Notes under the pieces: generated by a model
Told to the model about the DNA's origin: nothing
What the model saw: only the letters and a program-made list of their open reading frames with translations
Databases searched by the model: none
Program-made: the position numbers and the translations under genes
Source: Bacteroidales bacterium
GTDB taxonomy: Bacteria > Bacteroidota > Bacteroidia > Bacteroidales > UBA932
Assembly (NCBI GenBank): GCA_016287875.1
Contig: JAEEXQ010000003.1
Coordinates: 1-64,000, forward strand
Length of the DNA stretch: 64,000 nucleotides
Direction of reading: 5' to 3'
Shown: piece after piece, positions 1 through 9,900 of the stretch
Layout of the letters: each line of letters begins with the position of its first letter
Numbering within the stretch: the first letter of the stretch is position 1

Positions 1-1
1 A

Positions 2-325
2 ATTTTCGTATCGAACAGCTTGACTGTCGAGTCGGAAATACGCACTCACGCACCCCAGATTGCAGGGGTGATGGACAAGCTCGAAAAGGCCTTTTATACC
101 CCTGACGAGGAGGCGGAATTGGAGCGGCTTTTCCCCACCTGCGAGAAGATATCCATCGACTACGCCGTCATGGAAAAATCCCCCAATGTCTGGTGCATTC
201 CATCGGACTGGCCCTGGGACGATCTGGGCAGTTTCGCCGCCATAGAAAAAGTAACCGGGCGCCCGGTCCCTCAGGAACTCAAAGACGCCCAGTTGGAATA
301 TCAACGCTCTAAATCCGGTCGGTAA
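2..325 (+). CDS. manC: Mannose-1-phosphate guanylyltransferase, C-terminal part (5' end outside window)
   Basis: Open from the window edge in frame 2; the track's start is a TTG inside the gene, so only the last 107 codons are present. The enzyme makes GDP-mannose from GTP and mannose-1-phosphate for cell-surface glycans and fucose synthesis. Visible family blocks are ISIDYAVMEKS and DWPWDDLGSF, the conserved end of the nucleotidyltransferase fold in GDP-mannose pyrophosphorylases. There is no C-terminal isomerase domain, so this would be the monofunctional, roughly 350-residue type. It faces aspA convergently across a long hairpin. A related hexose-1-phosphate nucleotidyltransferase cannot be fully excluded because the N-terminal signature loop is missing. 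Confidence 0.85.
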   Translation: MFVSNSLTVESEIRTHAPQIAGVMDKLEKAFYTPDEEAELERLFPTCEKISIDYAVMEKSPNVWCIPSDWPWDDLGSFAAIEKVTGRPVPQELKDAQLEYQRSKSGR

Positions 326-333
326 TTTATACT

Positions 334-394
334 AAAGACGACAATGCCCGTCCTAAGCCTTTTTTTTGGCGTGGACGGGCCTTTTGTCGTCTTT
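334..394. terminator. Long imperfect hairpin, probably bidirectional terminator between manC and aspA
   Basis: The outer arm AAAGACGACAA pairs with TTGTCGTCTTT, and the inner arm GCCCGTCC pairs with GGACGGGC. The loop region carries a run of eight T, with AGCC/GGC closing it. The hairpin fills the gap between two convergent genes, which fits termination of transcripts from both sides. Confidence 0.6.
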
Positions 395-402
395 GGGATA
401 TG

Positions 403-1809
403 CTATAGTTTATGGGCATGCAGCATGGCAACCGGATCCAGAGCCTTGTCCAGATCCTCCTTACTCATAAGCCCCTTCTCCAGAACGATATCATACACGC
501 TTCCGCCGGTCTCCAAGGCCTCCTTGGCAACCTTGGTACTGTTCTTATATCCGATATAAGGATTGAGGGCGGTAACTATGCCTATGGAATTCTTGACCAT
601 CTCGTAGCAGTGCTCCTTGTTGACGGTGATGCCCACGATGCACTTCTCGCGCAGGGTGTTTATGGCATTGGTCAGCCAGGTGATGCTCTCCAGTATGGAC
701 TGGGCGATGACGGGTTCCATAACGTTCAGCTGCAGCTGGCCTGCCTCTGCGGCGAAAGCCACGGTGGTGTCGTTGCCTATCACCTTGAAGCAAACCTGGT
801 TGGTAACCTCGGGGATGACAGGATTGACCTTTCCGGGCATGATGGATGAACCGGGGGCCATAGGGGGCAGGTTGATCTCGTGCAGGCCGCAACGGGGGCC
901 GGAAGCCATAAGGCGGAGGTCGTTGCAGGTCTTGCTGAGCTTGATGGCAAGGCGCTTGAGGGCAGCGGAATAGCTCACATAGGCTCCGGTATCGGGTGTG
1001 GCCTCCACGAGGTCGGGGGCGGAGATGAGCTCGTCGCCGCAAAGCTCGCTCATACGGCGGGTGCATAGTTCGGCGAAGCCGGGAACAGCGTTAAGGCCGG
1101 TTCCGATGGCGGTTCCGCCCATATTTATCTCCTTGAGCAGCACTACGTTACGTTCGAGGTTCGCAAGTTCTTCTTCAAGGTTGTTGGCGAAGGCGTTGAA
1201 CTCCTGTCCGGAGGTCATAGGCACGGCATCCTGGAGCTGGGTGCGGCCCATCTTGAGTATGTCCTTGAATTCTTCGCCTTTGGCGCGGAAGGCGGCGATC
1301 AGCTCGCCCAGGGCGCGGACCAGCTTCTTGTTCATACGCACGAAGGTGTAGCGGAATGCGGTAGGGTAGGCGTCATTGGTGGACTGGGCGCAGTTCACGT
1401 GGTCGTTGGGGGAGCAGTACTGGTATTCTCCTTTCTTGTGTCCCATTATCTCGAGGGCGCGGTTGGCGATGACCTCGTTCGCATTCATATTGACCGAGGT
1501 ACCGGCACCTCCCTGCATCATATCGACGGGGAACTGGTCGTGCAGGGCTCCGTCCACGATTTCCTTGCAGGCCTTGCAGATGGCATCCGCAATCTTGGGA
1601 TCCAGGGCACCGAGTTCTGCGTTGGCGGAAGCGGCGGCCCATTTCACATAGGCGATCGCGATGATGTACTCGGGGTAGTCACTCATATGAGTGGTGGAGA
1701 TCTTGTAATTGTTGATAGCCCGCTGGGTCTGGACACCGTAGTAGGCATCGATAGGAACCTCAAGTTCGCCGATGAGGTCCGATTCGATTCTGAATTGTTT
1801 CTGACTCAT
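403..1809 (-). CDS. aspA: Aspartate ammonia-lyase
   Basis: Cytoplasmic enzyme that splits L-aspartate into fumarate and ammonia, feeding fumarate respiration. The 468-residue length is normal. The fumarase/aspartase signature [11 protein letters not shown] is present, followed by [17 protein letters not shown] and [14 protein letters not shown], wording that favours aspartase over class II fumarase. The track's start at 1821 is a TTG overlapping the upstream stop; I place the start at the ATG at 1809 (MSQKQF), just past that stop. It is the last gene of a six-gene minus-strand run. No Shine-Dalgarno is visible, as usual in this phylum. Confidence 0.93.
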   Translation of the reverse strand: MSQKQFRIESDLIGELEVPIDAYYGVQTQRAINNYKISTTHMSDYPEYIIAIAYVKWAAASANAELGALDPKIADAICKACKEIVDGALHDQFPVDMMQGGAGTSVNMNANEVIANRALEIMGHKKGEYQYCSPNDHVNCAQSTNDAYPTAFRYTFVRMNKKLVRALGELIAAFRAKGEEFKDILKMGRTQLQDAVPMTSGQEFNAFANNLEEELANLERNVVLLKEINMGGTAIGTGLNAVPGFAELCTRRMSELCGDELISAPDLVEATPDTGAYVSYSAALKRLAIKLSKTCNDLRLMASGPRCGLHEINLPPMAPGSSIMPGKVNPVIPEVTNQVCFKVIGNDTTVAFAAEAGQLQLNVMEPVIAQSILESITWLTNAINTLREKCIVGITVNKEHCYEMVKNSIGIVTALNPYIGYKNSTKVAKEALETGGSVYDIVLEKGLMSKEDLDKALDPVAMLHAHKL

Positions 1810-1813
1810 AGTG

Positions 1814-4744
1814 TTATTCAAAATATTTCAATGACTTATCTAAAATTATCTCAATATCTTCTTTAGGTGTAATAGCCTCCAGCGGCACGCTCCAGGCCAT
1901 CACCTTGTATCCTTCGAAAGGATGGAAGACGGCGGCTCCCGTGCGGTTGGAGAAGGTGGCTACGGCCTTTCCTCCCTCCTCGGCCCTGATGCCTCCGGCC
2001 GTCTCGACGCAGTAGCCTTCTTCGTCGGGGGAATTGCGGAAGCGGAAGTTCAGCCCGTCCATATTCAACCGGCCGTTTACGGAGCCGCGGGAGGTGCTCC
2101 AACGGTATCCCAGGGTGTCGCGTATGAACGAGCGGGCTTCTCCCTGATATCCGTCATCGGCGATAGGGTAGATCTCGTCCCAGGCGTCGGTACCTATGTA
2201 GGCCCCTGAAATCAGCAGGTTGCAGCCCTCTGCGGCGGAAGCGCCCAGGGCCTTGCGCAGAGGGGCAGGGAAGACGCGGAAACGGGGCGCCTTGCGAGTG
2301 TTTCCGACCAGGGTGCTTATCTGCTTGCCACAGATGAGGTCTATGGCGAAATACGGCTCGGCAGGGGCCTTCTCGTAGGCTTTGCGGCTGCTCGAGCAGA
2401 AACTGTATCCCAGAGCCAGCAGGGCCTGGCCGTGCACGTAGGGATAGTCGAAGCTGTTGCCCGCCTGCTGGAATCCGGCCTGGTCAACATCGGTGGCTCC
2501 GAATCCGGGGGCGGTGTTGTTGATGTATTTCTTCTCCCGGCGGAACTCATAGCTCTCTCCGCCGTAGGATATATCCTTGATGTAGGGGACTCCGCCGTCG
2601 CGCCTGGCATCGAATCCGGCATACTCGCCATAATCGAACCAGGAAGGTGCGCTGATGCGGTCGAAGTTATTGACTATCAGTATCTTTTTGGATTCTTCGG
2701 AGGACAGGCCCAGGCTCAGGACCTCGGAGGGGAAGGATCTTCCCCCGCGGTTGCAGGCCTCCACCATATAGGAATAGATGTGCCCGGCTTCTACCGGTAG
2801 TTCCACCGAGCAGCCCTTTACGCTGCGTCCGTTGTCGAAGGCTCCGTCGTCCACGCGGGTATATACCAGATACTCGTCCGGCACTGCGGTAGGCTCTTTG
2901 CCGTCGGGAGTGGGCTCCCAGCTCAGCCGGGCCTTTCCCTCAGTGCTGAATACCACGGAGAAGGCGCTGACGGGCAGGGGAGCAACTGCATAGCTCACCC
3001 CGTAGTAGGTGCTAAGGAACTTCAGTATGCCCTTGTAGATGGCCCGGCAGACATCGAAACGGTATCCTGGGTCGAGCCCGAAGCGCATATCGGCGAAGTT
3101 CTGATGGGCCAGCAGTTCCAGCAGCATGGCAGGAACGTCGGTGGTGCGGGATTCGGAGTAGGAACGGTTCCAGATCTGCCTGCGGGTCCAAAGGGAATCA
3201 TAATCGCTGCGCAGGTCCTCCACTATCTGGGTCTGCACGAAATCGGTGAGCAGGCGGCAGGCGGCACGGTCGTTACCGTTCTTGAACTTCCTGCTGCCGT
3301 CGGCCTTGAGGGTATAGATGGCCAGGGTGCCTACTATCGAATCATTAGGGGTGACTCCGGCGTCGGTATGGAAGGCCAGGGAGAGGTCGAAGGGGATATC
3401 CTTGTCGTCCTTGAGCATCTTCACCCATTCTCCACGGGAGGCGAAGTCGCAGGTATAGTCGGTATCCCACTGGTGGATGCGCTTGTAGGGCATTCCGGCC
3501 CATTGTTCCCAGTACATTGCCCCTTCCAGATAGGAGGGCAGGCCGGAGGTTTCCCAGAGGGATGTGTCCTTGCCCTTCCCGCGGGCGATCTTTCCCATTC
3601 CTCCGCCTATCTTGACCGCATCGGCGCTCACCACGCTGCCTTTTTCCAGGCTGCGGCCGGTGGGAGTGCCGTTATCCAGCATTATGTAGGAATCGGGCCC
3701 CAGGTCGAATTCCCCCAGGAAGATCCAGGTGCCTCCGCCCATCTTCTGGTTCACCGTGAACTCGCTCTTGCCTCCGCGATGGAATACGCTGTAGTGGGCG
3801 GCGCTGCTGCTGTTGGGCAGGGTCTTGTAGGAAATGTACACGCAGTGGCGGCCATTCTGCTCCAGGCCGGGTTCCCAGCGCACGCTGGCATTCCCCTTGC
3901 CGGCCACGCAGGCTATCTGCCTGGCGGAACCCATAGTGAAGGGATTGTCGTCCTTCAAATAAATTTCTTTCTTGTCGGCGAAACCCTCGCCGGCATCCTT
4001 CCACAGGCCTTTTTCCTTGTAGAGGCCGTGGCTGCGCACGGGAAAGCCGGGGCTGCGGAAGTGGGCGTCGTTGTCGCAGATAATCTCCAGCGAACCGGTG
4101 TCCCTTTCGCGCGGGGTGAGAACGTAGGCGCCCGCCCTCTCAAGCATAGGGATGAGGAAGGGGATGACATAGCTCTGGGTGTAGAGGTCTTCGGTGGTGG
4201 TCCAGTTCGGAGAGCGTTGCCAGCTCCATACTCCGGCCCCGTTGTCGAAGAAGCGCCCGTGGCTCTGCCAGAGGGCTATATGGCGGCCGTAAAGGCCTCC
4301 GTCGTATCTGCGTCCGCCAAGCCTCTCGATGAAGGCTCTGCGGGGCTTTGCGTCCACTTTGAACTTGTAGGGGCGGGGCTGCCCGTCCCTGCCTATCGCG
4401 GGCTGGGCCAGTTCTTCCAGATCCACGCTCTCGCACCATATACCTCCCAGGGTGTAGTTGCTGACTTCTTCCGGCCACAGCTCCTGAAGCAGGCCGCGGA
4501 ACCATCTGATGTCCTGCCTGCGCCAGGGATAGTCCCCCAGTTCCTTGGTGAAGTAGAGGTCCAGGATGGTCCCTCGTTTCATTGCCTTGTTGAGCTTAAG
4601 GCTCGAGCGCACGCGGAAATGCTCTTTCGCAAGTACGGTGATCGAATCCACCCTGGGTTTGAAGGCCTCGAGAATGGCTTTCTGGGCATTCGCGGAAAGG
4701 CTCAGCAACAATAGGGCGGAAAAGGTCAGAATCTTACGGAGCAT
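1814..4744 (-). CDS. Secreted N-acetylmuramoyl-L-alanine amidase-like protein with inserted golvesin-type domain and FN3 domain
   Basis: 976 residues with a signal peptide ([21 protein letters not shown]). An Amidase_3-like set of zinc ligands can be read as H162 (SHGR), E185 (TTED), H459 (AFHTDAG) and a catalytic-type E543 (MLLELLAH). The golvesin/xanthan-lyase-like beta domain ([38 protein letters not shown]) lies at about 295-385, between the two halves of the amidase site. A fibronectin III-like segment follows (about 605-690), then a long C-terminal region. Bacteroidales homologues are often annotated 'xanthan lyase' without biochemical support; peptidoglycan amide hydrolysis is the better inference. 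It starts 2 nt after the VanZ-like gene and is followed at once by aspA. Confidence 0.72.
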   Translation of the reverse strand: MLRKILTFSALLLLSLSANAQKAILEAFKPRVDSITVLAKEHFRVRSSLKLNKAMKRGTILDLYFTKELGDYPWRRQDIRWFRGLLQELWPEEVSNYTLGGIWCESVDLEELAQPAIGRDGQPRPYKFKVDAKPRRAFIERLGGRRYDGGLYGRHIALWQSHGRFFDNGAGVWSWQRSPNWTTTEDLYTQSYVIPFLIPMLERAGAYVLTPRERDTGSLEIICDNDAHFRSPGFPVRSHGLYKEKGLWKDAGEGFADKKEIYLKDDNPFTMGSARQIACVAGKGNASVRWEPGLEQNGRHCVYISYKTLPNSSSAAHYSVFHRGGKSEFTVNQKMGGGTWIFLGEFDLGPDSYIMLDNGTPTGRSLEKGSVVSADAVKIGGGMGKIARGKGKDTSLWETSGLPSYLEGAMYWEQWAGMPYKRIHQWDTDYTCDFASRGEWVKMLKDDKDIPFDLSLAFHTDAGVTPNDSIVGTLAIYTLKADGSRKFKNGNDRAACRLLTDFVQTQIVEDLRSDYDSLWTRRQIWNRSYSESRTTDVPAMLLELLAHQNFADMRFGLDPGYRFDVCRAIYKGILKFLSTYYGVSYAVAPLPVSAFSVVFSTEGKARLSWEPTPDGKEPTAVPDEYLVYTRVDDGAFDNGRSVKGCSVELPVEAGHIYSYMVEACNRGGRSFPSEVLSLGLSSEESKKILIVNNFDRISAPSWFDYGEYAGFDARRDGGVPYIKDISYGGESYEFRREKKYINNTAPGFGATDVDQAGFQQAGNSFDYPYVHGQALLALGYSFCSSSRKAYEKAPAEPYFAIDLICGKQISTLVGNTRKAPRFRVFPAPLRKALGASAAEGCNLLISGAYIGTDAWDEIYPIADDGYQGEARSFIRDTLGYRWSTSRGSVNGRLNMDGLNFRFRNSPDEEGYCVETAGGIRAEEGGKAVATFSNRTGAAVFHPFEGYKVMAWSVPLEAITPKEDIEIILDKSLKYFE

Positions 4745-4746
4745 AA

Positions 4747-5157
4747 TCAGTTTTGCTTTCGGACTTTAAGATGCGTTATATCCACTATGAAGACTGCGGC
4801 GGTGCTCAGCGCTATGGCCAGGGCATCGGCCTTGAAGTCCCTTATGTCCATCGACCGGTAGGGGAGTTTCCCCTGTATGTATTCCGTGCCATAAGCGAGC
4901 AGCAGGCCGAATATCAAGGTGCCCAGCGCAAAAAGGAAGGCGTGGCTCAGCTTGTTGGTAAGATGGTCGTAGGCCAGATATGCAAGTATCGGGAAGGGCA
5001 GGAACATCAGGAAATGCGCTATCTTGTCGGTCGGTATGCCGAAGATGAACTTCTGCACGTCCGGGAGCTTGTCCACGTGCATGAAGCAGAGGAAGGCCAC
5101 GGCTGCAAGATAGAGGAAGAAGAGTATCCTCGCCAGGAAGGTCTTGGGAGTTATCAT
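4747..5157 (-). CDS. VanZ-like family membrane protein
   Basis: 136 residues with four hydrophobic segments and the VanZ-family pattern: DKIAHFLMF in the first half, then E(Y)IQ, the R of SMDIRD and a late D. Function is unknown for most chromosomal VanZ-like proteins; a role in the envelope is usually assumed. The start ATG overlaps the stop of the ABC exporter gene (ATGA), indicating translational coupling. It is followed after 2 nt by the amidase/golvesin gene, consistent with a cell-envelope operon. Confidence 0.75.
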   Translation of the reverse strand: MITPKTFLARILFFLYLAAVAFLCFMHVDKLPDVQKFIFGIPTDKIAHFLMFLPFPILAYLAYDHLTNKLSHAFLFALGTLIFGLLLAYGTEYIQGKLPYRSMDIRDFKADALAIALSTAAVFIVDITHLKVRKQN

Positions 5158-6986
5158 AGGGCCTGCATGTCGTGAAGTTTACGGTAATACCCGCCGAGGG
5201 CGATCAGCTCGTCGTGGCGGCCACGCTCCACTATACGGCCCTCGTCCACCACGATGATCTCGTCGGCATCCTTGATGGTGCTCAGTCGGTGGGCTATGGC
5301 TATGGTGGTACGGTTGCTCATAAGGCGCTCCAGAGCCTCCTGGACGGCACGTTCGCTCTCGGTGTCGAGGGCGGCGGTAGCCTCGTCCAGAATGAGTATG
5401 GGAGGGTTCTTGAGCAGGGCGCGGGCAATGCTGATGCGCTGGCGCTGGCCGCCGCTTAGCTTGCAGCCACGGTCGCCTACGTTAGTCTGGTAGCCCTCTT
5501 CCTTCTCGAGGATGAACTCGTGGGCGTTGGCTATTTTGGCGGCCTCGATTACCTGCTCCTCGGTGGCTCCTTCCACTCCGAAGGCTATGTTGTTGAAGAT
5601 GGTATCGTTGAAGAGTATGGGCTCCTGGTTGACGTTGCCCATCAGCGAACGCAGGCTGGCGAGCTTATAGTCGCGTATGTCCTTGCCGTCGATGGTGATC
5701 CTGCCGGACTCCACGTCGTAGAAGCGGGGAATGAGGTCCACCATGGTGGATTTTCCGCCTCCCGAAGCGCCTACGATGGCGATGGTCTTACCCTTGGGGA
5801 TTTCGAAGTCGATGTCGGAAAGGATCTGCCGGCCGTCCTTCTCGTATTTGAAGTTGACGTGCTCGAAGCGTATGGAATCGTTGAATTCCTTGATCTCGAC
5901 GGCACCCTCGCTCTCGCGGATGTCGTTGCGGGCGGTGAGTATCCTGTCAATCCTCTCCATCGATGCAAGGCCCTTGGGGATGTTGTAGGCGGCCTTGGAA
6001 AGGTCCTTTATAGGCTGGATGACGCTGTACAGTATCACCATATAGAAGATGAAGGTAGGAGCGTCGATGAAGGACTCGTCCTTGATGATGAGGAAACCGC
6101 CGAAGCAGAGCACTATGGCTATCATGGCGGTTCCCAGGAACTCGCTCACGGGGTGGGCCAGGGCCTGGCGCGTGGCGACGCGGGTATTCTTGGCGCGCAT
6201 GGCACCGGTAACCTTGTCGAAACGGGCGGACATGGTCTTCTCGGCAAGGAAGGCCTTTATTACGCGGAGGCCGCCCAAAGTCTCTTCCACCATGCTCATA
6301 GTGTCGCTCCACAGGGCCTGGGCCTCGGTAGAACGCTTCTTGAGGTTACGCCCTATGACTCCCATCAGCCACATCATCAGCGGCGCGAACACCAGCACGA
6401 AGAGGGTGAGTTTCCAGGAGATGAACACAAGGGTGCCGATGTAGAATATGATGAGGATGGGATTCTTGAGTATCATTTCCAGGGAGCCGGTTATAGAATT
6501 CTCGACCTCCTGCACGTCACCGCTCATACGGGCTATGATGTCGCCCTTGCGCTCCTGGGAGAAGAACCCGAGGGGCAGGGAGAGTATCTTGTCGTATATC
6601 TGCAGCCTCATATCCTTCACGATGCCGGTGCGGAGGGGCACCATAACCGCGGTGGAACCGAAGTAGCAGGAAGTTTTCAGGGCCGTCATCAGTATGAGCA
6701 CGCCCGCAAGCACGAGCAGGGTGACAACGGGCCCGTGGCTGCCCATATAGCTGGATACGAACCAGTAGAAGTTGTTAACCAGGGTTTCCTTGAAATCGCC
6801 CGTTCCCCAGGGGATGAAACTGTATGTATTCTCTTCCATCTGGAAGATTATCTTCAGCACGGGGATTATCAGGGTGAAGGAAAAGATATTGAAGACGGCG
6901 CTCAGGATATTCATCAGCACCGAACCAGCCAGGTATTTCTTGTACGGGCTTACATAGCGCCGTATCATCGACCAGAACGCTTTCAT
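5154..6986 (-). CDS. MsbA-like ABC exporter, fused permease and ATPase
   Basis: 610 residues: an N-terminal six-helix exporter domain (about 1-330) followed by a complete ATPase domain. Walker A (GASGGGKST), Q-loop region, signature LSGGQRQR, Walker B (ILILDEATAALD) and H-loop (AHRLST) are all intact. The substrate cannot be read from sequence; lipid or lipid A-type export (MsbA) is the common role of this class in Bacteroidetes. The ORF track extends to 7091 through a non-homologous leader; the ATG at 6986 (MKAFWSMIRRY) gives a normal N-terminus and lies 19 nt past the MBL gene. Its stop overlaps the VanZ-like start. Confidence 0.85.
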   Translation of the reverse strand: MKAFWSMIRRYVSPYKKYLAGSVLMNILSAVFNIFSFTLIIPVLKIIFQMEENTYSFIPWGTGDFKETLVNNFYWFVSSYMGSHGPVVTLLVLAGVLILMTALKTSCYFGSTAVMVPLRTGIVKDMRLQIYDKILSLPLGFFSQERKGDIIARMSGDVQEVENSITGSLEMILKNPILIIFYIGTLVFISWKLTLFVLVFAPLMMWLMGVIGRNLKKRSTEAQALWSDTMSMVEETLGGLRVIKAFLAEKTMSARFDKVTGAMRAKNTRVATRQALAHPVSEFLGTAMIAIVLCFGGFLIIKDESFIDAPTFIFYMVILYSVIQPIKDLSKAAYNIPKGLASMERIDRILTARNDIRESEGAVEIKEFNDSIRFEHVNFKYEKDGRQILSDIDFEIPKGKTIAIVGASGGGKSTMVDLIPRFYDVESGRITIDGKDIRDYKLASLRSLMGNVNQEPILFNDTIFNNIAFGVEGATEEQVIEAAKIANAHEFILEKEEGYQTNVGDRGCKLSGGQRQRISIARALLKNPPILILDEATAALDTESERAVQEALERLMSNRTTIAIAHRLSTIKDADEIIVVDEGRIVERGRHDELIALGGYYRKLHDMQAL

Positions 6987-7005
6987 AATACAAAAATAAT
7001 CAAAA

Positions 7006-7815
7006 TCACAATATGAACATCGGCGACGCACTCTGGCGGGGAAGTGCCAGCAGGCGTATTCCGGTGCCCTCGACGGCCGGAGAACAGGCATCCAATGCCT
7101 TCTTCGGCGTGTTGTTGTGTTCGCTCAGATGGCACAGGAAGATGTTCTCCAGGCCAAGATGCATGAAGTCCCGTATCGCATCGGCGCACTCGGCATTGGA
7201 AAGATGCCCGTGGCCTCCGCAGATCCTGTCCTGGAGCTCAAGCGGATACGGCCCGGCCTTGAGCATATCCAGGTCGTAGTTAGCCTCTATCACCACCGTG
7301 GAAGCCTTGGACGCATATCCCAGGGCCTCGTCCGTCATACGGCCTATGTCGGTCATTATTACGAACACGTAATCTTCCAATTCGATGCAGTAACCTACCG
7401 TCTGCGTTGCATCGTGGGGGACTATGAAATACTTCGCACGTATCTTCCCGGGCACTATCTCCGACCAGGCGCCATCGTTGAGGGTGCGCACCACTGGGCC
7501 GAGGTATTCTCCCGTCATCCAATGGGTTGCGAGGGAGCCCCTGAGCTTGCGCGTCATCCAGACAGGCTTGAGCAGGCGTTTGCAGTAAGGCCCGAGGTTG
7601 TGTATGTGGTCCATATGGTCGTGGGTTATCAGTACGGCATCCACGTCGTCATATGTGAATCCATTCTTGGTAAGTTCCTGCTTCAGTCTCCTCAGGCTGA
7701 CTCCGGCATCTATCACTATTCCTGCTCCGCCGTCCTCTCCGTCGATGTGGAGGAAATAGCAGTTGCCGCAACTGCCGCTGGAAAGGGACTGGAACACTAT
7801 CTTGTTGCTAATCAT
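7006..7815 (-). CDS. MBL-fold metallohydrolase, YycJ/WalJ type
   Basis: 269 residues of metallo-beta-lactamase fold. It starts with SLSSGSCGNCYF, typical of the YycJ group, and carries the metal motif THDHMDH, a HDATQTVGY block, a metal-ligand TDIG and a late CHLSEHNN. The related Bacillus YycJ is a 5'-exonuclease-like protein linked to cell-wall/division control; the Bacteroidetes members are uncharacterised. The start ATG overlaps the end of the TPR gene by 8 nt, so the two are translationally coupled. Confidence 0.82.
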   Translation of the reverse strand: MISNKIVFQSLSSGSCGNCYFLHIDGEDGGAGIVIDAGVSLRRLKQELTKNGFTYDDVDAVLITHDHMDHIHNLGPYCKRLLKPVWMTRKLRGSLATHWMTGEYLGPVVRTLNDGAWSEIVPGKIRAKYFIVPHDATQTVGYCIELEDYVFVIMTDIGRMTDEALGYASKASTVVIEANYDLDMLKAGPYPLELQDRICGGHGHLSNAECADAIRDFMHLGLENIFLCHLSEHNNTPKKALDACSPAVEGTGIRLLALPRQSASPMFIL

Positions 7816-9853
7816 TTTCTTTACAGTATTTCGAGATCACCCCGTAGGCATCCGTGATACCCAGTTCTCCCGCACGGGAAAGGTCTATGCAACCCTTCTC
7901 CTTGTCCTTTATGAAGATTAGGGCCAGGGCCCTGTTGAAATAGGCGTCACCCAGTTCGGGGCAGATGCTGATGGCCCTGTCGTAGTTCTCTATGGCTTCG
8001 ACCATATTTCCGGACAGGCACTGCAGGTTGCCCATATTGAAGTACAGGTACGGTATGTCGGGGAGGATGCGCATAGCCTCCTGTATGTCGGCTATAGCTT
8101 CGGAGTAGTCGTAGGTGCGGTCGACCCTGTCGTTGACGCGGGCGCGTATCGTGCCCTGGTCGTCCATCGTGAGGGTCTGCACGTTACGTTCCATGCTGGC
8201 GATGAAGTCTATCATCTCCGCCCGCAGAACGCCGCGGTTCATAAGATAGAAAGCCTTGTAGAAGTGGGAGAAACGGTCCCTCAGGGCATCGGAGTCGGCC
8301 AGCTTGACTGCCTGGTCGAAGCAGTTCAGGGCTGAGTTGTACTGCTTGTTCTGCACTTCGTGTATGCCCTTTATGAAACTGACGACGGAAGGAGTGAGCT
8401 GGTTCTTGCCGGCACCGGCGCTGGTGTCTCCCGAAAGAATGCTCTCGATGCTTCTGGTGAGCCTGACGTTCTTGGTGTCCTCGTTAGCAACGCTGACGAG
8501 CAGGGGAGACAGGGCGGTGAAGCGGTCGATGAGAGGATTCTCGTAAACCCTCCGCACAAGGGGCCTGTCTCCTTGGCCGTCGTTGGCTATCTTGAAGCGG
8601 AAGAGCGGGCGCAGGCGCACGTCTATGTCGCGGTGCTGCAGCAGTTCGTTGTCGAAGTCTTTCTTTGCGAAATCCGCATCCAGGGCAAGCAGGGAGCTGT
8701 ATTTCCGGGTGGTGTCGGCAAAGTCGGCCTTGCCGGAAGCACTCTTGCTATTGTACTCGGCAACCTTCTTCCGGGCTATGTCGTAGTCGGCCTTGGAAGC
8801 CTTGTTGCGCCCCATCATCTTCTCCACGAAGGAACGGTTCATATAGGCCTTGGCGAAGTCCGGATACAGGGCTATTGCCATATTGTAGTCCTCGAGGGCA
8901 TCCTGCCAGCGTTGCATCTCGATGAAATAACCTGCCCTGTTGAAGTAGGCGAGCACGTTTCCAGGATTGATGCCTATCACCCTGTCCATATCGTCCAGGG
9001 CCCCCTCGAAATCGCCGACCTGCGCCCTGAGCAGGCTGCGGTTGTAGAGGGTGAGGGCGTTGCCGGGTTCGTCCTTGAGCACTCGGTCCAAGTCGGCCAT
9101 GGCTTCCTTGGGCTGGTTGCGGTCGGCATACATCAGCGCCCTGTTGAAATAGGCGAAGGTGTTCGTCGTGTCCAGCTGTATGGCGTGGTCTATGTCTCCG
9201 ATGGCTTTTTCGTAGTCCTGGCTGGAGGCATATACGCGGGCGCGGCGGATATAGGCCTCGGGGTCGTAGCGGTCAAGGCGTATGGCGCGGTTATAATCCT
9301 CCAGGGCCTTGAGCGTGTCCTTGCTGAAGAGGTAGCAGGCCCCGCGGTTGAGGAAGGCTCCGGGATCCTTGGGCTCTTTCTTGATATAGCGGTCGAAGTC
9401 GGCGATGGCATCTTCGAAGCGCTGGGCGAGGAAATAGGTGACACCGCGGCTATAGTACAGCCCGGCGAATCCGGGACGGAGGGCTATGGCCTTGTTGATG
9501 TCTTCCAGGCCTTCTTCATACATTCCCTGACGGCTCTTGGTGATGCCGCGGTAGTGATATCCGTTGGTGAATATGGGGTTGAGCCTTACCGAACGGTCGA
9601 AGTCCTGCTGAGCCCCGCGCACGTCGCCGAGGTTGTATTTGGAAATGCCGCGATAGAAAAAGTTCCAGTAGTCGGCCGTGTCCAGCCTGGCCAGGACATT
9701 GAAGTTCTCGATGGCCAGGGCGTACTTCCCGTCGGAGAAGGCCTGCCGGCCCCGGAGGAAGAACACGTCCTTGTCGTACTGGGCAAAGGCCTGCCCTGCA
9801 GGCCAGAGAACCTGCCAGAGTAAAAAGATTATTGCCAGCCCGAACTTTTTCAT
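7808..9853 (-). CDS. Secreted tetratricopeptide-repeat protein
   Basis: 681 residues with a signal peptide ending near GQAFAQ. About nine TPR units fill residues 25-370, with the recurring pattern YFNRA...A..DYD/NRAI..., and two or three more lie at the C-terminus (YLYFNMGNLQCLSGN..., AYFNRALALIF). The middle, about 370-560, is not repeat-like and I do not recognise it. Such proteins act as periplasmic or outer-membrane-associated scaffolds. The track's start at 9895 adds 14 residues; the ATG at 9853 (MKKFGLAIIFLL) begins a proper signal peptide. First gene of the minus-strand run down to aspA. Confidence 0.8.
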   Translation of the reverse strand: MKKFGLAIIFLLWQVLWPAGQAFAQYDKDVFFLRGRQAFSDGKYALAIENFNVLARLDTADYWNFFYRGISKYNLGDVRGAQQDFDRSVRLNPIFTNGYHYRGITKSRQGMYEEGLEDINKAIALRPGFAGLYYSRGVTYFLAQRFEDAIADFDRYIKKEPKDPGAFLNRGACYLFSKDTLKALEDYNRAIRLDRYDPEAYIRRARVYASSQDYEKAIGDIDHAIQLDTTNTFAYFNRALMYADRNQPKEAMADLDRVLKDEPGNALTLYNRSLLRAQVGDFEGALDDMDRVIGINPGNVLAYFNRAGYFIEMQRWQDALEDYNMAIALYPDFAKAYMNRSFVEKMMGRNKASKADYDIARKKVAEYNSKSASGKADFADTTRKYSSLLALDADFAKKDFDNELLQHRDIDVRLRPLFRFKIANDGQGDRPLVRRVYENPLIDRFTALSPLLVSVANEDTKNVRLTRSIESILSGDTSAGAGKNQLTPSVVSFIKGIHEVQNKQYNSALNCFDQAVKLADSDALRDRFSHFYKAFYLMNRGVLRAEMIDFIASMERNVQTLTMDDQGTIRARVNDRVDRTYDYSEAIADIQEAMRILPDIPYLYFNMGNLQCLSGNMVEAIENYDRAISICPELGDAYFNRALALIFIKDKEKGCIDLSRAGELGITDAYGVISKYCKEND

Positions 9854-9868
9854 TAATTTTGTGCTGTT

Positions 9869-9882
9869 TTGCTTATAAGCAA
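9869..9882. promoter_or_regulatory. Perfect 14-bp palindrome between divergent TPR and M28-like genes
   Basis: TTGCTTATAAGCAA reads the same on both strands. It lies in the 47-bp divergent gap, next to the likely -7 element of the TPR gene, so it may be an operator. No regulator is identifiable nearby. Confidence 0.4.
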
Positions 9883-9883
9883 G

Positions 9884-9891
9884 CAAAGATA
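9884..9891 (-). promoter_or_regulatory. Candidate -7 element of the TPR-to-aspA operon
   Basis: TATCTTTG on the minus strand matches the Bacteroidetes TAnnTTTG element. No TTTG is found at 19-21 nt upstream, so this is only half a promoter. Confidence 0.35.
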
Positions 9892-9900
9892 ACATTTATT

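Noticed and set aside
403-1821. TTG start of aspA at 1821, and similar TTG starts at 60873, 62901 and 63891
   Set aside because: In each case an ATG a few codons downstream gives the family-typical N-terminus, and the TTG lies in the previous gene or in a promoter element.
3104-4714. 536-codon plus-strand ORF opposite the amidase/golvesin gene
   Set aside because: Shadow frame of a GC-rich gene: no recognisable domain, low-complexity Gly/Val/Ala content, and the minus frame has a signal peptide and known domains. The same holds for 5520-7016, 8360-9823, 11571-13556, 20120-21385, 21859-23463, 26447-27724, 29577-31148, 31889-33304, 44024-45181, 54250-55461, 56052-57656, 58364-59533, 60758-62002 and 61777-62910.
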